Below, piece by piece: positions 20,386 through 26,864 of a stretch of 64,000 nt of DNA. A program made the translations under genes and the position numbers. The stretch covers positions 97,627 to 161,626 of the forward strand of contig NZ_JOAP01000014.1 of the NCBI RefSeq assembly GCF_000720475.1, in the 5' to 3' direction. This stretch comes from Streptomyces aureocirculatus. Its GTDB lineage: Bacteria; Actinomycetota; Actinomycetes; Streptomycetales; Streptomycetaceae. The notes under the pieces are model-generated. The model saw only the letters and a program-made list of their open reading frames with translations. It was not told the DNA's origin and ran no database searches. The stretch's first letter is position 1. Each line of letters opens with the position of its first letter.

Positions 20386-21291
20386 TCACGCGATCTCGCG
20401 GACCGCCACCACGTCCATCCGCGCCGGCGTCCCCAGCACCGCCCCGCAGCTCTCCGCACGAGGCGGCAGCGAGGAGCCCTGCGCGACGGCGACCCGCCAG
20501 CGCCGGCCGTCGGTGTGGGCGACCGTCACCTCCCAGCGAGGTGCGTCGCCCGCCGTGCGCACGATGCTCAGGGCGCCCGCGGCCTCCTCCCGCACGGCCC
20601 TGCGCACCGCCAGTTCGGCCGCCTGCCCGGGACGCTCCCAGGCGGAGCTGCCCCGGCACCCCTCGGTGACCACGCGCCCGTCACGCACGCCTTGCAGGAT
20701 CTCCTTCACGGCGTGCGCCGCCGTACGGCCGTACGCGTATCCGTGGGGCAGCACGAGCAGAGTCGGCGAGAACCGATGACCACCCAGATGAGTGATCTCC
20801 CAGACGCCCTCCTCTCCGGAGGCCGTGAGTTCGCTCGCGAGGGGTCTGCCGAGCAGCGCACAGCAGCGGTCGCGTTTCCCGTTGGTGCACACGAGGGCGA
20901 GTGGCGCGCCGGTGTGCGGTGCGCCGAAACCGCCGTGGTCGCCCGCGCCCAGCGCCTCGAAGTCCAGGTCCAGCAACTGCCGTGGCGTGTCCACCACATG
21001 AGAACGCAGCCAGGCGTTGCCCGGGGTGGTGTGCGCGACGTACACCTGGTGACGCCGGGACGCGGCACAGTCCGCGTGGCGTCCCGGGCGCCGGATGAGG
21101 GCGACGCGTACACCCGTGGAATCGGCGGCCCGCTCCAGTGCGCGCCCGACGTCCGGATCCAGATGACTGGACGTGAGCGCCTTGGCGCCCCAGGGGCCAG
21201 GCTGTTCCAGGAGCAGCCACGTCCTCGCGGTGGCCGCGGTGCCCGCGAGGGGCTCGTTCAGGCCTCGCGAGGCGGTCGCGCACGTACTCAC
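20386..21291 (-). CDS. Sucrase/ferredoxin-like protein (thioredoxin-fold [2Fe-2S] family)
   Basis: The 301-residue protein matches the family annotated as sucrase/ferredoxin-like, with the pattern TCATASRGLNEPLAGTA at the N-terminus, GPWG, CTNGKRDRCC in the middle, and GGHRFSPTLLVLPHGYAYGR. These Cys residues resemble ligands of a thioredoxin-like [2Fe-2S] ferredoxin. The electron-transfer partner is unknown. The GTG at 21291 is chosen because an iron-regulator box ends right at it. Longer in-frame starts give a non-conserved Arg/Ser-rich leader overlapping the neighbouring gene. Iron-repressed expression is inferred. Confidence 0.8.
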   Translation of the reverse strand: MSTCATASRGLNEPLAGTAATARTWLLLEQPGPWGAKALTSSHLDPDVGRALERAADSTGVRVALIRRPGRHADCAASRRHQVYVAHTTPGNAWLRSHVVDTPRQLLDLDFEALGAGDHGGFGAPHTGAPLALVCTNGKRDRCCALLGRPLASELTASGEEGVWEITHLGGHRFSPTLLVLPHGYAYGRTAAHAVKEILQGVRDGRVVTEGCRGSSAWERPGQAAELAVRRAVREEAAGALSIVRTAGDAPRWEVTVAHTDGRRWRVAVAQGSSLPPRAESCGAVLGTPARMDVVAVREIA

Positions 21292-21310
21292 ACAGGTGAG
21301 CCTAACCTGC
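21292..21310 (-). promoter_or_regulatory. Iron box (DmdR1/IdeR-type operator)
   Basis: Read on the minus strand, the site contains AGGTTAGGCTCACCT, a 15-of-15 match to the core of the actinobacterial iron box TTAGGTTAGGCTCACCTAA. Its TAGGCT (21304-21299) also looks like a -10 hexamer, seven bases before the GTG start, suggesting a leaderless transcript blocked by the iron-loaded repressor. Confidence 0.8.
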
Positions 21311-21328
21311 CGTCCGGTCCGGGCGGTT

Positions 21329-22612
21329 TCACTCGCCGGGCAGTTCGCCCGCGTCCGGAAGCGGCTGCGGCGGACGCACTCCGACGTACTGCCCGACGGG
21401 GCGCATCCGCATCGGCCGCTCCTCGTACTCCTCCAGGGCGTGCGCGATCCAGCCGGCCGTGCGCGCCACGGCGAAGATCGTCTCTCCCGCCTCCGCGGCC
21501 ATGCCGGACGACGCGGTGAGGACGGCGAGCGCGAGGTCGACATTGGCGTGAAGGTCGGTGTGGCGCGCGGTGGTGACCACGACGTCGCGGGCCGCCGCCA
21601 GCGCCGGGCCGGCCTTCGGCATGGTCTCCAGGAGGCCGAACAACGCCTTCGCGCGCGGGTCCTCGCCCGGGTAGAGACGGTGGCCGAGCCCGGGTACGCG
21701 ACGGCCCGCGCGCAGTTCGGCCGCGACGACCGGGGCCGCCGTGCCGCGGTCGAGGACCTCCAGGAGCATGCGGTGGGCGATACCGCTCGCCGCGCCGTGC
21801 AGCGGGCCCTCCAGGACGCCCAGGCCGGCGGACACGGCCGCGTACGGATGGGCGCGCGCCGACGCCGCCACGCGCACCGCCAGCGTGGATGCCGCCAGGT
21901 CGTGGTCGACGAGCAGCGCGAGGGCGGTGTCCAGGGCGTGCAGGGAGGCCTCGTCGGGCTCGTGGCCGCTCAGACGCCCCCACAGGCGCCCGGCGAGAGG
22001 GCCTCCGTCGCGGTGGGTGGGCAGGACCGGCGGGAGGGCCGCGACGAGAGTCGGGATCAAGGTGCGAGCCGTGCCGGTGACGGCTTCTTCGGAGAGGTCG
22101 AAGCGCAGCGGGTCGGCGGCCCCGGCGGCGATGGCCGCCACCCGCAGCCGGTCCGTGGGGCCGCAGTGCTCCGGCAGGGCGCGTACGGCCAGGCGCGCGG
22201 CTCCGGCCGGCTCCGGAGGGGGCGTGAAGTGGACTCCGTGCCGCAGCTCGCCGGTCCACAGCCACTCGGCGACCTCTTCGTAGGAGTGGCGCAGGGCCAG
22301 CTCGGTCGCGTCCACCCCACGGAAGTAGTAACGATCCTTTTCGATCAACGTGATCCGGGTGCGGACGGACAGTTCATTGGCTCCTGTCGCCGCCGCGCGT
22401 TCGCGCCTGTTCCTGCGCGCCAGGGACCGCACTTCCTTGGGGTCGAAGGTGCTGCCGCGTGCGCCGGGGCCGCGGCGGCTGCCGAGCTGGCCGCGGCTCA
22501 CGTAGGCGTACACGGTTTCCGGCTTCACGCCCAGTACTTCCGCCGCCTCCTTGGTGCTGAGCCGCCGGTCTTCGCGCGCGGACGTGCCGCGGTCCGCTCC
22601 TTGATCCGTCAT
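21329..22612 (-). CDS. Citrate synthase homologue with N-terminal helix-turn-helix domain
   Basis: The 427-residue protein starts (ATG 22612) with a MerR/excisionase-type HTH at about residues 18-67 (LSTKEAAEVLGVKPETVYAYV) and continues as a citrate synthase fold. Two active-site histidines are kept, His272 in GPLHGAAS and His311 in GLGHRLY, with the following DPR and the C-terminal Arg in FAVAR. However, aligning FAVAR with the neighbouring enzyme's FASAR puts Glu374 where the catalytic Asp belongs. It may be a weak synthase, a different acyl-CoA condensing enzyme, or a metabolite-sensing regulator. It is divergent from an ordinary citrate synthase. No strong ribosome-binding site precedes the ATG. 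Confidence 0.85.
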   Translation of the reverse strand: MTDQGADRGTSAREDRRLSTKEAAEVLGVKPETVYAYVSRGQLGSRRGPGARGSTFDPKEVRSLARRNRRERAAATGANELSVRTRITLIEKDRYYFRGVDATELALRHSYEEVAEWLWTGELRHGVHFTPPPEPAGAARLAVRALPEHCGPTDRLRVAAIAAGAADPLRFDLSEEAVTGTARTLIPTLVAALPPVLPTHRDGGPLAGRLWGRLSGHEPDEASLHALDTALALLVDHDLAASTLAVRVAASARAHPYAAVSAGLGVLEGPLHGAASGIAHRMLLEVLDRGTAAPVVAAELRAGRRVPGLGHRLYPGEDPRAKALFGLLETMPKAGPALAAARDVVVTTARHTDLHANVDLALAVLTASSGMAAEAGETIFAVARTAGWIAHALEEYEERPMRMRPVGQYVGVRPPQPLPDAGELPGE

Positions 22613-22645
22613 GGGCGTCACCGTATCCCCGACTCGATAACTGGA

Positions 22646-22701
22646 TTGACATATTGATTCGATCAACATTGACAGACTTTCAGTCAAGCATGGACAGTCA
22701 A
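22646..22701. promoter_or_regulatory. Palindrome-rich divergent control region of the two citrate synthase genes
   Basis: Within the 120-bp gap are TTGAT-TCG-ATCAA (22654-22666) and TTGACAGACTTTCAGTCAA (22669-22687; arms TTGACnGA/TCnGTCAA), plus further TTGAC (22646-22650) and GTCAA (22697-22701) half-sites. The TTGACA hexamers at 22646 and 22669 could also be -35 elements, but no clear -10 was found. The HTH-citrate synthase is the obvious candidate binder. Confidence 0.6.
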
Positions 22702-22732
22702 ATCAAGTCCAGGGAGGAAGTCGAGGAACAAC

Positions 22733-23926
22733 ATGCCGATCAATGGCTCCGCCACCACCCCCACCGCTCCCGTCGAGGTCCCACGCGGGCTCGCGGGTGT
22801 CGTCGTCACCGAGACACAGCTCGGTGACGTCCGGGGGTACGAGGGCTTCTACCACTACCGCCAGTACTCCGCCGTGGAGCTCGCGCAGACCCGCAGCTTC
22901 GAGGACGTCTGGCACCTGATGTTCCACGGGTCGCTGCCGGACGCCGAGCAACGAGCCGAATTCGCCCGGCAGACCGCCGCCCTGCGGCACCTCCCCGAGG
23001 AGGTGAGCGCGGCGCTGCCCGGCATCGCCCGCGCCAGTGCGCTGTCGGGGCCGCTCGCCGGGCTCCGCTCGGCGCTGTCGCTGTTCGGTGCCGCCAAGGG
23101 GTTCCGTCCGGTGTACGACATCGACGGCGACCGACGCCGTGCGGACGCGCTCGCCGCCTCCGCCGTGGTGCCCACACTGCTCACCGCGCTTTACCGGCTC
23201 GGCCTGGGGCTCGACCCCGTGGAGCCCCGGGACGATCTTCCGTACGCGGCCAACTACCTCTACATGATGACGGGTTCGGAACCGGATCAGGATCGTGCTC
23301 GTGCGGTCGAGCAATACTTGATCTCCACTATTGATCACGGCTTCAACGCGTCAACGTTCACCGCTCGCGTCATCACTTCGACCGGCGCGGATGTCGCCGC
23401 CTGTCTCGTGGGTGCCGTCGGGGCGCTCTCAGGGCCGCTGCACGGCGGTGCGCCGAGCCGGGCCCTGGACACCCTCGACGCCATCGGCACTCCGGACCGG
23501 ATCGACCCCTGGATCCGTGAGCGGGTCCTCGCGGGCGAGCGGATCATGGGCTTCGGCCACCCCGTGTACCGCACGGAGGACCCGCGCTCGCGGATGCTCC
23601 GCGAGATCGCGCAAGGGTTCGGCGGCGAACTGGTGGAGTTCGCCGTCGAGGTGGAGCGGCAGGTCGAGGCGATCCTGGCGGAGCTCAAGCCGGGCCGGGA
23701 ACTCCACACGAACGTGGAGTTCTACGCGGGCGTGGTCATGGAGCTGTGCGGGCTGCCGCGCGACATGTTCACGCCGACGTTCGCGTCGGCGCGGGTGGTC
23801 GGGTGGAGCGCCAACGTCCTGGAGCAGGCGGAGGACTCGAAGATCATTCGGCCTGCGGCACGCTATGTGGGACCGGTTCCGCCGGAGCCGGTGCCGGCGC
23901 CGGTGAGGCCGTCTGAAGCGATCTGA
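22733..23926 (+). CDS. Citrate synthase (type II-like, actinobacterial)
   Basis: This 397-residue enzyme condenses oxaloacetate with acetyl-CoA (or a related acyl-CoA) to start the citric acid cycle. All catalytic residues are visible: His237 in GPLHGGAPS, His276 in MGFGHPVYRTEDPR and Asp344 in LPRDMFTPTFASAR. GGAGGAAG and GAGGAA lie upstream of the ATG. Some relatives act as methylcitrate synthases, so substrate specificity is open. It is divergent from the HTH-carrying paralogue and may be controlled by it. Confidence 0.9.
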   Translation: MPINGSATTPTAPVEVPRGLAGVVVTETQLGDVRGYEGFYHYRQYSAVELAQTRSFEDVWHLMFHGSLPDAEQRAEFARQTAALRHLPEEVSAALPGIARASALSGPLAGLRSALSLFGAAKGFRPVYDIDGDRRRADALAASAVVPTLLTALYRLGLGLDPVEPRDDLPYAANYLYMMTGSEPDQDRARAVEQYLISTIDHGFNASTFTARVITSTGADVAACLVGAVGALSGPLHGGAPSRALDTLDAIGTPDRIDPWIRERVLAGERIMGFGHPVYRTEDPRSRMLREIAQGFGGELVEFAVEVERQVEAILAELKPGRELHTNVEFYAGVVMELCGLPRDMFTPTFASARVVGWSANVLEQAEDSKIIRPAARYVGPVPPEPVPAPVRPSEAI

Positions 23927-24388
23927 AGCGATCTGAAACGAGAGGGGCGGGCCTACGCTCCGCCCGCTACAGCGAGAGTTCGAGGCGCCGCATCCGTCGC
24001 TCTCGCTGCTGGCACAGGAGAGGGGAAGCTGACCCCGGCCTTCGGGAGAGGTCGGGGTCGGCGGCGGTGTTGACGCTCAATCACTTGATCCGGCGCTGGC
24101 GGCGATCGCTACTACGCGTCGGGTATGGACGCCTTGGCGGTCGTGCCGTCAGGCTGCCCCGACGGTGCGGGGCGCGGCCTATCCGGTGCTTTACGTAAGG
24201 GGCGCGGGCAGCCTCGCGCCCGGGGTCAGCAGCCAATCTGGTCCTTGCGGCAGGCAAAGCAAAGGACGTGTCACTGAAGTGAAGAGGTGATCACTTTGTG
24301 TGAAGTGATCACCTCTGTGTGACGTACGGGCAGGCCGTGTCGCTGGCCAGGGGTGCGGCGAGACGACGGCAGTCCGGGTCCGGGCCCC
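23927..24388. other. Intergenic region with a long inverted repeat
   Basis: No gene is supported in these 462 bp. Apart from the inverted repeat at 24283-24316, the sequence shows short GC hairpins such as GGGCGCG/CGCGCCC near 24200-24221 and no obvious promoter. Confidence 0.5.
24283..24316. repeat. Perfect 14-bp inverted repeat carrying two GTGATCAC palindromes
   Basis: AGAGGTGATCACTT (24283-24296) and AAGTGATCACCTCT (24303-24316) are exact complements around a 6-nt loop TGTGTG. Each arm contains the self-complementary octamer GTGATCAC (24287-24294 and 24305-24312), so the structure can be a transcript hairpin or a pair of protein-binding sites 18 bp apart. It lies 73 bp past the 3' end of the small minus-strand gene and about 360 bp from the citrate synthase stop. 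Confidence 0.85.
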
Positions 24389-24625
24389 TCAGGCCTCTGG
24401 GATGTCGGCCTTGGCTCGGATGAGGGTGGCACGGTCGATGACGACGATGCGCTCGTAGTCGGCACGTGCGGCGTCGTTCGGTAGTTCGCGTTCGAGCGCC
24501 TCGGTCCTGTCTGTCCCGATGACGGCGAAGTTGCCGTCGCTGAGCTCGAAGATGTCGGGGCAAGTCTGGCCGGTTGCGCTGCCCCGCTCGCGCGGGGACG
24601 CGCCGATGCGGCGCACGATCTTCAA
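24389..24625 (-). CDS. Small conserved-type protein of unknown function
   Basis: A 78-residue protein if the TTG at 24625 is the start; GTG at 24616 is an alternative. The sequence (CPDIFELSDGNFAVIGTDRT, then an acidic helix and a Val/Ile-rich segment near the end) resembles short proteins that in Streptomyces often sit beside DUF6082 genes or XRE/DUF397 pairs. No motif gives a function. AAGGA lies about 11 nt before the TTG. It is 94 bp from the DUF6082 gene on the same strand, and the two probably form a unit. Confidence 0.6.
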   Translation of the reverse strand: MKIVRRIGASPRERGSATGQTCPDIFELSDGNFAVIGTDRTEALERELPNDAARADYERIVVIDRATLIRAKADIPEA

Positions 24626-24718
24626 GGGGATCCCGGTCCTTGGGGGATAGGTGGTCAGGGCGGGGACAGGCTAGCGTCTTGATCCCGGGATCGAGTGCGT
24701 GACCATCGCCGACCGAAC

Positions 24719-25219
24719 CTATGGAGTGGGCGGTTCACCCACGACCCACCACTCGTCGGTGTCCGCCTCCGCCAGGTCACGGGCCAGGCGGTCCATCATC
24801 CGGCCCAACTGGGCTTCCGTAGAGCTGCTGTGCAAGCTCGCGCGGTGGTGTCGGGTCGCTTCCCAGTAGTCCCGGAAGATGTGGTTCTGGCACATCACTC
24901 GCAGGTGTCCGTAGAGCTCTTCGATGTCCAGGGCGCCGATGCGATGCGCGTGCAACGCGTTGATGTAGAGGGCGTTCGCGAAGAGATACTGGCGCTGTTT
25001 GTCCAAGGGCACGTCGCTGTCGTACGTGTCCAGCACGGCGGCCAGGGCTGTGTCGTTCATGGCCCTGCACAGCAGGTCGAAGTGGAGTCGATGCTGCTGC
25101 GTGAGCGCGGCCCGCCTGCTCCGGTGAGTGCTGCGCGTGGTGAGCATGCCGCATGCGAACCCGAGCCCGGCGACAGCGGCGTAGCCTGCCCTTCGCATCC
25201 AGTGTTTCTGTGTGACCAT
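24719..25219 (-). CDS. DUF6082-family protein with N-terminal membrane anchor
   Basis: The 166-residue protein begins with a short hydrophobic segment (about residues 10-25, AGYAAVAGLGFACGML) that could anchor it, followed by a mostly helical soluble part with QRQYLFANALYINALHAHRIG and FRDYWEATRHHRASLHSSS, a pattern I associate with DUF6082 of Streptomyces. Members are numerous and variably present, and their role is unknown. The ATG at 25219 lacks a strong ribosome-binding site. Together with the 78-residue gene downstream it looks like a small accessory insertion between core genes. Confidence 0.65.
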   Translation of the reverse strand: MVTQKHWMRRAGYAAVAGLGFACGMLTTRSTHRSRRAALTQQHRLHFDLLCRAMNDTALAAVLDTYDSDVPLDKQRQYLFANALYINALHAHRIGALDIEELYGHLRVMCQNHIFRDYWEATRHHRASLHSSSTEAQLGRMMDRLARDLAEADTDEWWVVGEPPTP

Positions 25220-25565
25220 GTCAACCCCCGAATCAGGCGACCGTCCGCCGGTCGTCGGTGCGGGGCGACAGGGTGCGGACCGGCGAGCGATGGGCGGCGC
25301 TTGCCGTCTCCCAGGGTGCCCGAGCGGCTCTGGTCGGTCGGGAGGCGGAGAGGAGGCGCACGGAAGGAAACGATGCTCACATATCCCTGCGCCGTGCCCA
25401 ATGTGTGCCCCGCGAGCGCCGCTAACAATCGTTCACCAACCGGCGCGTCTACGCGCACATATCCTGGAGCAAGCTTCAATCGTCGTACGGTTTTCGCCGC
25501 CCGCGATGTGTACGCGTTGTGGTGACTTGATCCAGCTTGATGCGAGTTGACGCGAGGGGCAGCAC
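25220..25565. other. Intergenic region upstream of the CobW gene
   Basis: This 346-bp divergent gap must contain promoters for the DUF6082 and CobW genes. I looked for a Zur-type site, since CobW GTPases are often zinc-regulated, and found none. A short imperfect tandem, TTGATGCGAG then TTGACGCGAG, lies at 25537-25556, and GAGGGG precedes the CobW start. Confidence 0.4.
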
Positions 25566-26864
25566 GTGCGGGAGCAGCAGATTCCGGTCGTTGTACTCAC
25601 CGGTTTTCTCGGCTCGGGGAAGACGACACTCCTGAATCACCTGCTCCACCGCAGTGGCGGCAGCCGGATCGGTGCGATCGTCAACGACTTCGGTTCCATC
25701 GAGATCGACGCCATGGCCGTCGCCGGGGCGCTCGGCGACTCCACCGTCTCCCTCGGCAACGGATGCCTGTGCTGTGCCGTGGACGCGAGCGAACTGGACG
25801 AGTACCTGGAGCGGCTGGCAGGCCCCGCCGCGGATATCGACGTCATCGTCATCGAGGCGAGTGGGCTCGCCGAACCGCAGGAACTCCTGCGCATGGTGCT
25901 CGCCAGCGAGAATCCGCACATCGTGTACGGCGGTCTCGTGGAGGTCGTCGACGCCGCCGAGTTCGACGCCACCCGGCAGCGGCATCCCGAGGTGGACCGG
26001 CACCTGGGCATCGCCGACCTCGTCGTCGTCAACAAGGCCGACCGGGTGAGCGACGCCGAGCGGGAGCGGATCCTCGCCGAGGTGCACCGCCTCGCCGACC
26101 GCGCGGCGATCGTCCCCGCCTCGTACGGACGCGTCGACGTGGGCCTCCTCCTCGACCGCAAGCCCGTGGGGGAGCGCGTGGGGCAGCTCTCCTTCGACGA
26201 CCTGCACGACCACGGGGAGGACGTGGACGACGGCGGCCCGGACCGCGAGGAAGCCGTCGACGGCGGAGAGAACACCGGCGGCGCGGACGCCGCCGACCGC
26301 CCGGACCACGGCCTCTGCGGATGCGACAACCCCGGGCACCACCTGCACCACGGCTACGAAAGCCTCGCCTTCACCGCGGACGCACCCCTCAGCCCGCGCC
26401 GGCTCATGGCCTTCCTCGACAGCAGGCCCGAAGGGCTGTATCGGATCAAGGGCTACGTCGACTTCGGCGCCGCCGACGCCCGCAACCGGTACGCCGTGCA
26501 CTCCGTAGGGCGCTTCCTGCGCTTCTACCCCGAGCCGTGGCAGCCGGGCGAGAAACGGCTCACGCAGCTCGTCCTCATCGGGGCCGGTCTTGATGTCGCG
26601 GCCCTCGACGAGGGGCTGACGCTGTGCCGCGAGAACGACGAGGACGCCCCCGGTACCGACGAGTTCGGCATGTGGGGCGTCCTGCGTTACGTACAGGATC
26701 CGGAGCAGGGGTCCGACTCGCCTGGGTCGTATGGGGTGCATGGGGCGCAGGGGTTCGACGAGCCTGCGCTCGACGAGCCTGTGCCCGACGAGCTTGCGCC
26801 AGGCGAGCCGGAGTACGCGGCGTCGGGCGACGGCTCAGGGCCTTCGCCCGACCCGGAGAGCTGA
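25566..26864 (+). CDS. CobW/COG0523-family GTP-binding metallochaperone
   Basis: The 432-residue GTPase has Walker A GFLGSGKT (residues 13-20), the metal-binding CxCC motif in NGCLCC, the guanine-specificity motif NKAD, a His-rich loop in the middle (HDHGED and HHLHHG) and a C-terminal CobW_C domain. Family members insert or allocate zinc, cobalt or other metals. The GTG start has GAGGGG upstream. The last 50 or so residues are low-complexity (repeated acidic-Pro-x elements). The final 290 bp overlap in antisense with the extended parC frame, so one of the two 3' ends is probably a recent change. No Zur box was found. Confidence 0.88.
   Translation: MREQQIPVVVLTGFLGSGKTTLLNHLLHRSGGSRIGAIVNDFGSIEIDAMAVAGALGDSTVSLGNGCLCCAVDASELDEYLERLAGPAADIDVIVIEASGLAEPQELLRMVLASENPHIVYGGLVEVVDAAEFDATRQRHPEVDRHLGIADLVVVNKADRVSDAERERILAEVHRLADRAAIVPASYGRVDVGLLLDRKPVGERVGQLSFDDLHDHGEDVDDGGPDREEAVDGGENTGGADAADRPDHGLCGCDNPGHHLHHGYESLAFTADAPLSPRRLMAFLDSRPEGLYRIKGYVDFGAADARNRYAVHSVGRFLRFYPEPWQPGEKRLTQLVLIGAGLDVAALDEGLTLCRENDEDAPGTDEFGMWGVLRYVQDPEQGSDSPGSYGVHGAQGFDEPALDEPVPDELAPGEPEYAASGDGSGPSPDPES

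Noticed and set aside
25220..25565. Zur-type zinc operator before the CobW gene
   Set aside because: No sequence resembling the Streptomyces Zur box was found, so zinc regulation is not claimed.
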